This document shows, one piece after another, positions 39,772-51,814 of a stretch of DNA of 64,000 bases. The notes under the pieces were generated by a model, which ran no database searches, was not told where the DNA came from, and worked only from the letters and a program-made list of their open reading frames with translations. Where the stretch lies: contig CACVBU010000341.1 in the NCBI GenBank assembly GCA_902728285.1, positions 248,001 to 312,000 of the forward strand, written 5' to 3'. Both the position numbers and the translations under genes were made by a program. Position 1 is the stretch's first letter. The number at the start of each line of letters is the position of its first letter. Source of the DNA: Clytia hemisphaerica (lineage: Eukaryota > Cnidaria > Hydrozoa > Leptothecata > Clytiidae).

Positions 39772-42100
39772 TTTCTTTGCTTTTATTTACGAAGCATATT
39801 TTTCGAAATCTGGTCAGGGGTATAAGCAACCTCGTCCCCGTGTATTCCAGGCTTTATTTACGTTACTGGATAGACGCCAGAGAATATTGGGCCCCAATAG
39901 CTGGAAATACACAGGGAACGAGGTTGGGGTTTTCTAGTCTAGCTCCTTCGAGTGGTTCTAATCCCTCATATCATAATACAACGGGGAAAGGTAATTATGT
40001 GAAAGTTGAAGCTACTCAACTGTATGATTACCATCAGCCTAGCTTTTCTTAAACACACTCACATTGTGCATAAACACAAAATTGCGAAACTTCGCCAAGC
40101 TCGGCAGAATTCTCTATTCTCTGTAGTGTTTTTAAATCTCTCTCAAGTCTTTTTGAATCGCTCGTCTCGGCTCATTTTTGATTTCTTTGAATTTCCAAAA
40201 TATACAAGCTAACCATAGTAATTCACACGATGCTAGCTCAATATATGAATAGATAGACACGCTTTTGTTACCATGACAAAATCCGCAAGTTAAGATTTTC
40301 TTAGAAAAACTGTGGTGACCAAGTGTAAAAATAAAATTGCACATGAACCAATATTTTTCCATCCACAAGTCTCAGATAGAGAGAGGACTTGCAATATTGA
40401 TTGAACAATAGTGTGATCGTCTTCTTATTAAACGTGCATACGAGTCTTGAATCTTCATAAAGTAACGTGGCTGTATCACAAGTTGAGGTTTTTTGGAAGC
40501 AAACAGAAAAACGACCGTGAAAGATAAAAATCTCAAAAGTTTAAAAATTAGACCTGACAGCGCAGAGAATAACATAAAACCTGACCTAAAATTGACCCTC
40601 TCGATCTCCTTGATGCATATTTGAAATATTTTGTCTCTCAGATATTCTTTTTTGCAAAAAATATTCACGTTTTTAAAAATTTTGCCTGAAATTATTTTGC
40701 CCATAAGAAACAAATTTTGGCTACTCTCACTTTCTACACCCTACCCACTGCGCACCATCTGTTCTACATTTACATTTACAGTGAACTTTGAGAAGCTTGA
40801 AAAAACCACCCTCAATCAGTCTTGCTTAAGTGTCTCCCTCCCCAGGGTTGAAAACCATTTTCGTCCAGAACAAAGCTGTTTTTTCATTGGTAAAAGTTGA
40901 AGTCAAGAAAGGACATGTGAATCTGTGAGTGATGCTGTATAATATACCGAGTAATGTACAGTTGACGCTCTCTAATTCGACGTTCTACTATTCGATACGC
41001 TCCATTATTCGATAATATTGAAAGTCTCCGTTAACAAGAAAATGTCATAAACGACGTTCTACTATTCGATACGCTCCCTTATTCGATGAAAATCCAATTC
41101 CCTGTGGAAATCGAATTGGAGAGGCAGCTGTATATCAAAAAGTTCAAAAAAGTAGTAAAGAAGAAAATGTGTCGGAAAAAACTCCGACAAAGCTGTTGAA
41201 TAGGACGCACTTTCATTGTACTTCCGACAGATGTATGACGGAAAGACGGAAAGAATGAAAAATCTAAAACTTCCCGTCGGGTGCTAGCCGGCAGGTTTTC
41301 AAAACCGATCACTTCTTATTCTCAGGATAAGATAATCGAAACAATTATTTTCAATTCTCTGTCACATGATATGACATGTGACGTTTTTTATCAACAACCC
41401 TACAATGATTCGTTATGGAGCATCATATAATGGGTGCCACCGCACGATATCTTGCCGTATACGATCATAGAAGAAATATTTTGCTCCACTAATAAGAGGC
41501 CTTTTTATTGACTGTAAGTTTGAAAGGGTACTAATTGAATGTCAAAACTTTTTAGAATTGGTTGGAGTTGAAAACAACAAATCGAAATAGTTTGAAATCA
41601 AGTAATTTATGACAAATCGTTCAGTTTTGGGCAGTGGCACGAATGTATAACATTTGATCCCCAAATCACACCGTTCGGCTAATTTTTTTTTTGCAGAATA
41701 AAACAGTGATAGTATAAAACCTCAAACTTAAGTGTACAATTCTTAAACGTGCGAATCAAATTTTGAAAGTAGCTCTATTGCTACACTCCCAATATTCACC
41801 GAAAAATGATATGAGACATCAAAGAACTGCAGACCGGCATGGAGTTTTGTCGTTCCGTGACAACAATCAGCTGTCGTGCATAAGATTTTTTTGTGGGGAG
41901 TAAGCGAGAAAAAAAAAGGAAGAGAATTTTTTGATTGTCTGAAATCATATTTGTTGTGTCTGACATTTGCACTTCCGTCAGCTAAAACTCTTTAAGTGAT
42001 TCGATTAATTACTTTTTTATATAGTGGAAAACTTTTTTGAATATATTTACAAATTGGGAGCGTATCTTTAAATTAATTACCCTCCTACAAGTGCGTGAGC
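39772..42100. other. Non-coding interval with pogo-like repeat
   Basis: No supported gene. At 40959 a pogo/Tigger-like end (CAGTTGACGCTCTCTAATTC) is followed by two copies of ACGTTCTACTATTCGATACG at 40981 and 41054. The rest shows nothing I can interpret. Confidence 0.45.
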
Positions 42101-42119
42101 GAAAGCAGCCACACCGAGG

Positions 42120-42603
42120 GCAAATGATGGAAAGGCCGTTCCGGAGACCCCCCTCAGCTGGAAATGGCCTAGGCGTTCCGGGAAAATTTCATAAAGTTTG
42201 CTCCTGGAAATGCATAGCCGTTCCCTGGAAAAATTTTGAAAGTTCTTTAACAATTCTCCAGCTGGAAATTCACACGCGTTCCAGGCTGATTTTACGGAAC
42301 TTTTTCACAGCTGGTAGAATTTTGGAGCTGTTCCTTCAACCAACTAGCTGGAAATCTGGAGCCATTCCCGGGACGATTTCTAGCTTCTTTTTCTTTTTTT
42401 CTGAGCCGTTCCTTGAGTTAGCTAGCTGGAAATTTGGAGGCGTTCCGGTAGATTTTTTCAGAGCTTTTTAAAACCAGCTCGGATCAAGATGTTTCCTGGA
42501 AAAGCACCCTACTGTAGGGGAACGGCTCATTTTGATGTTTTGATTCGGCGGACTTATTAAAAATTGACCCGTTCCACTCCAGTAGGGTACTTTTCCAGAA
42601 ACC
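42120..42603. repeat. Array of CTGGAAAT...CCGTTCC modules, copy A
   Basis: CTGGAAAT occurs at 42158, 42203, 42262, 42348 and 42425, each followed 8-10 bases later by a CGTTCC or CATTCC core, with spacing of 45-86 bases and unrelated AT-rich filler between. A hairpin follows: 42493-42526 (TTTCCTGGAAAAGCACCCTA) is inverted at 42566-42603. The same modules recur at 56381-56845. Confidence 0.65.
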
Positions 42604-43479
42604 AGGAACGATTTGTATATGTTCCGAGCTGTCTTAAACTGCAGTTGAATTTTCTAGCAAAGTATACTCTTTTACTTTTTTCCGACAAAATATTAAAAAA
42701 CTCAATCGCGAGTTCACCATTTACAACGCGAGAAAAAAGAGCGGTAACTAGTCTTGCTCAAAACTCGATCTTGGAGAGTAAAATGCCGAAACAGAAATGT
42801 TTTTTGAAATTTCTCTCTGATTCTCGTATTCTAAAGGGATCTATTTATCGTTTAGCAGTGTTAATATTAACTGAATTAGTTTTTGACATCATTCAACTAT
42901 ACGTGTATAAAGTTTGTAGGTGTATTTTTCAGTGATGATGGAGATACAGTTAGATATAATTTTTAAGGGTGAAATTTAAAGTGTCTAGCAAATGGTTACC
43001 AACTGCCAATATGGATTACAAAATGCAATAACATCTCTGTATTTTGAAATTTTAGAAGTATAGAATCATGCCTGTTATAAGTCTCAATCAAACTACCTTT
43101 AAAATTTGGATGCAAAAGAAAAAAGAGCTTGGATATACACAGAAAACACACAGTGCATTTGCACATTTTCTGGTAACACATCTGACTGCTGGTGAGAGTG
43201 AAAGTGAACCAGAAACTGATTCCTCAAACAGCCAACAAAGTGGAACAGATGAAGAAATAATTGTTGCTGATGTTATTGAAAGTGATGACGAACAACAGAC
43301 TGTTGATGTCACTGGTGGTCTAGAACCTGAACATGATGATGGCGATGCTCTTCTTCAGCAAGATACAGAGTGAGTGATTCTTATAAATCCCTAAATTGCA
43401 GTAGCAATTTTTACTGCAATTGCGGTATAAAAATCGCTTTTAAATTTTTCACATACCCAGGCAGTGAGTGTCAATTGAA

Positions 43480-44180
43480 CTGTTCGATTATCCCAGACCC
43501 GATCAATCGAACTTGTCGAACCAATCGAACTAATTGAACTCCATCAAACGATTAAAGTTCGATTAAAAAAATTAATCGAACCTAATCGAACACTCACAAT
43601 TTTTGAAGCAACAGCAGTTCGATTAGTTCGGTCAGTAAAAAGTTCGATTAGTTCGATGATATTAAAATCCTCATATCTTCCCTCGCTTGCAAAAATTTTG
43701 TCCTGGCACGCGATTGCCAATTTCGACAGTTCCCGGACTTAACAGCTTGATGTTTATTGTACCCAGATATTTGTCTATCCGGAAAAAAAGTCTGTAGCCC
43801 CTCTGTTTCGATTTCAAGCGCGGCCGAGTGGCGGAATACTACGCCCGCCCCAACAAACCGCTTCTTCTGGCGCTAAAAGGATACAGAAAAAGTGTGTAAT
43901 CCGTTATCGGAAGTAATTTCCCGATTTACATTCCGGATTTGGCTTTGAAAAGAAGCTAATATACGGTGGCGGAGCAGTACAAACTTGTCGAATAAAATTG
44001 GTTTATCGAACTGATCGAACCGAAACCCATTGATCGAACTTAATCGAACACTCACAATCTTTTAAAAAATCTTAGAGTTCGATTAATTTATTTAATCGAA
44101 CTTTAATCGTTCGATGGAATTCGATTAGTTCGATTGTTCGATTGGTTCGACAAGTTTGATTGATCAGGTCTGGATTATCT
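43480..44180. mobile_element. Inverted-repeat element rich in AATCGAAC
   Basis: Arms at about 43490-43606 and 44052-44178 are inverted copies (GATCAATCGAACTTGTCGAA opposed to its counterpart). Both are built from repeated TTCGATTA/TAATCGAA words and share an ATTGTGAGTGTTCG-type segment. Non-coding. The remainder of the repeat continues at 44737-44815. Confidence 0.6.
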
Positions 44181-44186
44181 AACCAA

Positions 44187-44736
44187 GGGATCTTCGACAA
44201 AAAACTTTCGAATTTTTTATCGGCATTGGGCCGATAAGGGGGTGGGGGGGGTCCAACTACATACCGAAAAAAAAACAAGTATTGAGACGAAAATCCTTTC
44301 AGCCAATTTCTTTCTGATTTCGTCCACAAGCTCCACTGAAAGCATATGATTTCACTTGCTTTCACCTTTGCGCGCAAATTCGCAACTTTAAAAGTACAGT
44401 TTTGAAATAGCTTTGATAAAAAACTCATTTTTCATTGGCCAGCGCGCTGCCTTTTCCTTCGAAATGTTGCGACTTCATCCCGTCATTTTAACTTTCGTTT
44501 TGATTAACAATATCAATGCGGGTATGAACAAATTCAATGTTGGTGCACAAATAGACAAAAATTCAACGATGACGGGTGGGAAGGTGATGGCGGACAAGAT
44601 TGGAGGAAATTGTGTTTTCAAAGATGTAAAAGTTGGATTTGAAAAATTTAGGCCGATAAGAGCAAGGGGGGAGGGGGTCTGAAGCTTATCGGCCCAATGC
44701 CGATAAAAAATTCGAAAGTTTTTTGTCGAAGACCCC
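44187..44736. mobile_element. MITE with 50-bp inverted ends, inserted in the AATCGAAC repeat
   Basis: Left arm TCTTCGACAAAAAACTTTCG to TTATCGGCATTGGGCCGATA; the right arm is its inverse, ending CGAAGACCCC at 44736. The G-rich segments GGGGGTGGGGGG and GGGGGGAGGGGG lie inside the arms. AATCGAAC-type sequence lies on both sides, so this is probably a nested insertion. Confidence 0.7.
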
Positions 44737-46443
44737 TAATCGAACTTAATCGAACCATATCAAACGATAGCTGTTCGATTACCGAACCCAATCGAACACC
44801 TATCGAACTGAGAAAACTTTTGTAAAGTTTGATGACTGTTCCATGGACCTTTTTGCCTTTCCATCCGCCATATTGACAGTTACATCAAAATGCCTCGAAA
44901 ATGTCAAAATGAAAATTGTGTAATCAGAGACCGTATGTCTCGCTCATTATCAAAAGGCAGTGACAAACTTTCAATAATTGGATTGTAACATCGAGTTAAG
45001 TCTCTTTTGTTAAGTCACCAGGGGGTAAATAAAACAGACCTTGATACATTTATCTTTCGTTTCAACTTGACGATTTGTTAAAACTCAGCCTCCTAAATAT
45101 TTGGGGTAGGTAAAATATGTACAAAGAAATTCATACTTTTCCAACCCGGTGAATCTTTAAAAAAGAAGCGAACAATAAAATATAATTACCCTTTCCAAAT
45201 AAACCTCTTCGGTGGCGAGCGTAGTCTACTCTGACGTAATTGTAAAATTTATATGATGGAAGTTTAACATAGTAATGTAATGTTGTTTGGGGAATTATGA
45301 AGTTCTCTGGAATTTCAATTGCATTTATTCAGGTTGATTTTTTATGACTTCTAATGGTACTTTTTCTAACGAGTTTTATTACTCTGTTCTCACACTTATG
45401 TCTTTTTTTTTCGCGTCCTTTTCCATGATTACTTTTATTTATATTTTTAAAGACAGGTAAGAAGGCATATTGATGTAACTGATTGAATTGTATGCTAAAA
45501 TTATGGTGGCCAAATTGCGGATGCAAAAAGGAAGTATTAATATAAAACTTACATGCATGATTGGCATTATATTAAAGTAATCTTGTTGAAGAAAGATTAA
45601 AAATTTGCTTCTCTTGAAATCTAAAAATTTAAAACTGCAATTCGGCCACCATTTCACCGAACCTCCAAAGTCATTTGATTTGAGTTAAGGAACGGCGTAT
45701 TTAAAAGTACACGATTTCACTTTCAATTTTACAGTAAGTGAAAATACAGACCAGATATGCAACAGTCCTATGTTTCGACCAATCGTCCCAAGTTAGAGGA
45801 GTCGACGGTACCCAAATCAAAACAACATTTAACACGCAAAGAATTTTTTAGTAGACCTTCTTACCGAGAACTGAAAATAATAAAAAGAACCCAGTTTTCT
45901 TTTGAATCTAATGTGACCGCCATACTGGCCGTCACGGCGTGCAGCCTCTTAGCGCCTAGAGCGTGTGTTTTTGATAAATAAGGAAGGGAAATCCAGGCTA
46001 AGTGCGCAAATTATTTTTATCACCTGACTTGAAGCGTAATAAAGTTCTAAAATTTTAATATGGATGTTGTAAAATTTTAATGATGGATATGAGAAAGTGA
46101 AGAGAAAGTTTGCATGCGCTTCATATGTTGTGTAAAATTGTATATAATTTGGCTTCTTTTTTTATTGAAAGGATTGTAACGTTTACTGAACTTCTAGTTT
46201 GATGGATGAACTTGTTTGATAAGAATGATACCAAGAATTTCATTCAAGGTTTGTTTTGAATAAAAATAAAAAATAATAAAAAATAGTAAATTTGTATCTT
46301 GCTTTTCTCAAGCATAAGAATCGTAAATTCCCTGCTAGCACTTCTGTTTTTTATTCAAAATTACCTAAACTGATACCCTTCCATGGACAAAAATTTCATA
46401 AATTTCCAAAATAAAAAAAAATTCTGACCGACCAACCCACCTC

Positions 46444-46864
46444 CAGTCTGGGAAATCCTCTCAATTGCACGCTTATGTTCTGAGGGCGTAAGCGCGCAAT
46501 TGCATGGTTATAATTTACGCCCGCTCCTGCCCCGGTTGAAATTGCTTAGGGATTTCAAGGGGTTCAGAATTCTCTAATTCGGGCGAAGGCATGGTTTAAC
46601 GGGCAATCCAAACTGCCCTAGGCTTTTGAAATTCAACAGAGCTTTCGAAAGGAATTGCGTGTCAAAAATATAGGAAATTTTAAAGCGTGCAATTGCACGC
46701 TTACCGCAAAAGCCGTCACCTGTCAATCTTGCTTAACGCTTACCGTCTGTTTCAGAACAATTTCGACACACGCTTAAAAATTCTGCCATTTTGATGGTAA
46801 CCGTGCAATTGCGCGCTTACGGCCTCGGAACATAAGCGTGCAATTGAGAGGATTTCCCAGACTG
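46444..46864. mobile_element. MITE with CAGTCTGGGAAAT ends
   Basis: Long inverted ends (CAGTCTGGGAAATCCTCTCA and inverse) flanked by ACCTC at 46439-46443 and 46865-46869. Internal copies of GTGCAATTGCACGC-like words make further hairpins. The termini match the 132-bp element at 37687-37818, but the duplication here is 5 bp rather than 8. Confidence 0.7.
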
Positions 46865-47936
46865 ACCTCCACAATCTAGGGTGATGGCAAACCAACAATT
46901 ATTTAAGCCCAGCCCCAGCTAGATCTATATCGATTCCTTTTTTAAATTGAAGCAAATTATAGGTCCTGCTTTTATATATCATCACAACACATTGTTGGTG
47001 CATTTTTATGTAAACAAAACTTGAGTTCACATTTTTGTCTGATTGTATGTTTGATGGCTTTTTGAAAGAAACTTATGTTCAAGAGTAGCTTTTTTAAAAG
47101 CTATTTCAAATTTTTGCTTTCAGATCACTCAATGTAACCCACGATGTAAATATAATTCGGATAAAATCAAAGAATGAATGACTAATTTTTCATAGGAATG
47201 TTTGATGATCAAATGTACTCTACAACATTGGGGAACGCATTGAGCGCAGTCATCTGTGAGTATAACCTTTTTAAACTGAAATTCTATTACTACACATTTT
47301 AATGGAACTGCTGTAAACAACGTCACTTCTCAGAGCTAAATGAATTAAAACATTTTTCTAGCTATTTTCATTGAAAAGTATGAATTCTGGCCCAAATACT
47401 TTTAAAAGGCTTTTTCGTGAAGGTGAATGCCTTTTTATTATATTAAGAATTCTTAACAAATTGCAAGAGTTTATGCTTGTATTTACACATTCAAATTTTT
47501 TTTAAATTTGAAAATCTTTGAAGCTGTGAAATCAAAATTTAAAATGTCCCTAGTAGTAAAATCAATCATATTGCCTTAATTTTAAGACTGACATTTTTAA
47601 ACATTTTTTAGAATTGCTGATAGTGAAAGAACATTGACTGAGAGTGAAAGAACATTGACAGCATTAAACTTGTCAACACATGATGAAGGAAAAATGAGTG
47701 GGTTTTTACAGAAATGGCGATGAACGTGTCAAGGAAATTTATTCAGACAGACAGAGGGAATCAGAATCAAGTGATGAAGAAAAATCTGCACTAAATGTAG
47801 CATCCTTGATGGTGGACAAATAAGTGACTGATAATGAATATGACAAGGATATTGATACATACACAGATACTGAATCAGAATCGGAAAGTTCAAGTGATGA
47901 AGAAGAATCTGATACGGATCAAATTGAATATATTGG

Positions 47937-49128
47937 GTATGTTTTGCTTACTTTTTTACTTGATCATGATATCCAATCTGTTTTTCCACTGGTTCTCAAC
48001 TTCAATTGAGCTAGAATCTGAGAATGTACGTCTGTTAGTCAGTCAGTATGTCACCTCAATAAAACATTTGGACAGACTGGAGACTTCAAAAATGGTCAGA
48101 TTTGGCTTAAATTTTGCTCACTTGTTCCTTGTGTGAATATCTGGGTTTTTTTTTTTTAATTTACAATTTTGTAAGCAACAACACAATGGCCTTACTTTTT
48201 TCTTTCTTTGTTTGGATATGTGACAAAATTATGTAAATTCGTTCAACCTTATCTGGCAGATGTTTTTTTTATCGTTGTTGTAGAAATCTTTGAAAATCGG
48301 GAACTTTTTAACTGCAATTATGTATGAGAGCATTTGATTTGATTTGTTCTGAACTAACCATAAACCTCTGTCAGTAGAGGTGCTAAAAACTTGGAGCATG
48401 TGGCGGCAGGTCTGATAGTATTATCTTTTTTCTGGACCTGGTTAGCTCGGTTGAAGTGTGCCAATGATTATAAGATGGTTATCTTTCAATTAGCAAAATG
48501 ATTTGATTTGATACACATGTTATGGATATACCATGTGGCTCCCTAGATTTTGTAGAGGAGGAGATCTCCTATAAACAACTTAACTTAAATTATTTTAATA
48601 GCTAAAAAAAGACATGGGTACAAGCTTTTTGCTTATAGCTATATAGGTAAATACTTTTGAAACATGAGCAGCCATGTGTCCTACATACAGGTGACAGGAA
48701 GAGATTCATCCTCAAAATTTGGCTTTGCTTCAAGTTTTACTAGGCTTTGCTTCAAGTTTTACTAGCCAAAGGAATATTCTTGCTAAACATAAGATGATTA
48801 TGTTTATATATTTCCTACTGTCTGGATTTCTGTCTCATTTGAATGGTAACTCTTTAAATAATACACACAGAAATAAGAAAATAACATAAGAAATTGATTA
48901 AAGTTTATGAAAATGTTTGACTTTATCTGTTGTTTCTATTTATTATCAACACTTGCCTTTAATTCATGGACATATACCTAAACTTCCACTTACATTTCCA
49001 TTTGTCAGATATTTTTTATGATCAGGCAGACAAAGTCAAGAAAATGAGATACGAAAACTAATATTTTGTAGTATGAGTGCATAGTGCTTTGTGACTTGGT
49101 TTATTGTACACTCAATGATCGATATATT
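47937..49128. other. Non-coding interval
   Basis: No gene supported. Contains a short exact tandem duplication, GGCTTTGCTTCAAGTTTTAC twice near 48720-48765. Confidence 0.5.
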
Positions 49129-50312
49129 TCATATCTAAAAAATTTGGGTTGGGAGACAAGATACATGGTGACGACGCGCCCCTCGAACTAGCTTATTTTT
49201 TCTATTTATTTTTTCATATTTTCATAGATTCCAGAGTTGTTTGCGACTTGCCTGTATCTTGTGATTTTTTCAAAAAACAAAATTGTCTCTCGGGATTGAT
49301 ATGGAGCGACGCGCTCCTTCTTCCAAGGCGTTTGCGAACTACAATACTTTCCCTTTGAGATGATTCATGCTAAATGGCATTAATAAGTAAAACGATCATA
49401 AGAAAAACCATGACAAAGCATCACAGTGTGTTCATAAACAATACAGTTAGTCAGCGTTTAATGAAATATATTTGTTAGATCTGGTCAGCTTAGCGGAGTC
49501 AGTCTTGGTTTACTTGTGATTGGAAAATCTAATTTCATATCCTAAAAAATTTGGGCTGGGAGACAAGATACATGGTGACGACGCGCCCCTCGAACTAGCT
49601 ATTTTTTCCTTATATTTTTTCAAATTTCTTAACAATTTATATATTTTAAATTTAGTCAGGAATATTTTTTCCATTTTTATTAGACATTAGGGATTCCAGA
49701 GTTGTTTGCGACTGCCTGTATCTGTGAGTTTTTCAAAAACAAAATTGTCTCTCGGGATTGATATGGAGCGACGCGCTCCTTCTTCCAAGGCGTTTGCGAA
49801 CTACAATACTTTCCCTTTGAGATGATTCATGCTAAATGGCATTAATAAGCAAAAACGATCATAAGAAAAACCATGACAAAGCATCACAGTGTGTTCATAA
49901 ACAATACAGTTAGTCAGCGTTTAATGAAATATTATTTTGTTAGATCTGGTCAGCTTAGTGGAGTCAGTCTTGGTTTACTTGTGATTTGAAAAAATCTAAT
50001 TTCATATCCTAAAAAATTTGGGCTGGGAGACAAGATACATGGTGACGACGCGCCCCTCGAACTAGCTTATTTTTCCTTATATTTTTTCAAATTTTCTTAA
50101 CAATTTATATATTTTTAAATTTAGTCAGGAATATTTTTTCCATTTTTATTAGAAATTAGGGATTCCAGAGTTGTTTGCGACTTGCCTGTATCTTGTGAGT
50201 TTTTCAAAAACAAAATTGTCTCTCGGGATTGATATGGAGCGACGCGCTCCTTCTTCCAAGGCGTTTGCGAACTACAATACTTTCCCTTTGAGGTGATTTA
50301 TGCTAAATAAGC
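49129..50312. repeat. Three tandem copies of a 0.4-0.47-kb repeat
   Basis: The block GGGAGACAAGATACATGGTG starts at 49151, 49558 and 50025, and the downstream block GATATGGAGCGACGCGCTCC recurs in each. Copy 1 lacks about 60 bases present in copies 2 and 3. Copies are very similar, so the expansion is recent. They contain a GTTCGAGGG-like word on the - strand but no convincing tRNA or gene. A TGTC microsatellite follows at 50433-50456. Confidence 0.8.
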
Positions 50313-50459
50313 AAAAAAGATTGTAACCAAATCAATACCAAGCTACAGTTTATTTATATACCAAAGACATGAAGTTAGATAACTTATGATGAGAAATAAT
50401 TTGAGAATGTTTGTCTTTGATTTTCTCTTCATCTGTCTGTCTGTCTGTCTGTCTGTAAC

Positions 50460-51814
50460 TTCAAAGATGTTCGTTTTTTTTTAGGTGAAACCTGGGGTAG
50501 TTTTTGTTTTAACCAATAGGTTTACAGTTTCTCAGGCTTTGTCATTTCAAAATTCCAGAATCATTCCAAAATTGCACTCCTAAAAAGTACTTTAGGCATG
50601 TGATAAATAACTTTCGTAGTAAAATCCAAATTTATGGCCTGTGTTTGATCGCACTCCTCAAGAATTTTAGGTGTGCGTGAATTGTTAATTCAAACAACTG
50701 CGACCCAAGTTTTTCTTTATACATACCATAGATACAACAGAACATAAATTTATCTTTAAAAAGCTCTAAACACTAAAATAAAATCCTCCAAAAGCCAAAG
50801 CAAGCTTGGAAACACAAAAATCCTTCCTCTCGCTAAGGACGTCATCTTGGTTTGAAAATGTTTAAATCAAAATTTATCATGGATTTCAGCGAATGGCAAC
50901 ATTTAGTGGGAAAGAGGATTTGCTGACTATTAAGCAGCCTCTATAAGAAACTTTTTCGTTAAACGATGAGCAGAAGCCTGGAGACTTCCAAAGACTTAAA
51001 GGGGAGTCTTTTATTTTCAATTTCCTAAAGGAGGTTACCACTTAACAGGGAGGATTCCCATAAATATCCGTTCTCGTGATAATACTTGAAAATAGTATTT
51101 CTCAACCAGTACTATTGAATTATTTCCCCCTGATAATGATATTGTCAAACCTTTTTAACAATAAGCTTGTCATTCAAGGCTTCAGGGGACTGAACAAAAA
51201 AATTTAAGGAAGTTTTTATGGGTGTTTTTGAGGAGATGTAAATCTGAACCTTTTCAGTCTTGAACCCAAAAATTCAAACCTTCAGACAGACAGGAAATCT
51301 AGTACTATTATTCTGGAAAGATGATTCAAGTTCTTGTTGTTTTTGTTTTGATTTTTTTGTTTACTCATGAGGTCCTGGAAATGTTCTCGATCTACACGTT
51401 ATATTATTAGTTTTAACAAATTACTAAGATAACTGCTTTTGCAGCATTCTTTGTAATGCCAAATTTAAGATGGACTGAAATTAATAATTGAGTTTTAAAA
51501 AGAAATCATTTGCTAAAAGAAAACTATTCAAATAATTGATAACCAAATATGAGGCACTATTCCTATCACTGTTATCCAACTTGTCAGATTGTCATACTTT
51601 GAAATTGAATTTCCTCTATTTAGCTTATTTAATTTCTTACTTAGACAACATTTCAGAGGAGCCGTGCTTTCAATATGTGAGGGGACCTGGAATATTAGTT
51701 GAAAATTCTTCTTGCACTTATGGTAAATGAGAAAGTGAAAAATATGACTTATTTTAACTGCTTCTGCTTACTAGTTTGTTTTTAATTTGATTGGCTTGCC
51801 TACTTTTAATCGAG
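50460..51814. other. Non-coding interval
   Basis: No gene or repeat I can support; AT-rich, with only short frames. Confidence 0.5.

Larger units (their letters stand above)
43068..47936 (+). pseudogene. Degraded two-exon acidic gene or TE-derived ORF
   Basis: Exon 1, 43068-43369, starts at an ATG and encodes a basic N-terminus (FKIWMQKKKELGYTQKTHSA) then a Ser/Glu/Asp-rich tail, ending at a strong GTGAGT donor. A TTTTTTAG acceptor at 47611 opens exon 2 (47612-47936) in the matching phase; it begins IADSERTLTESERTLT, breaks by a shift and stop near 47723, and resumes as another acidic stretch (ESSDEEK, then a TAA, then TESESESSSDEEES) up to a GTATG donor. Joining two acidic segments in frame makes them one gene, but the lesions suggest decay. 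No family recognised. The 4.2-kb intron holds several MITEs. Confidence 0.4.

Noticed and set aside
44413-44682. 89-residue ORF
   Set aside because: Lies wholly inside a MITE and has no homology.
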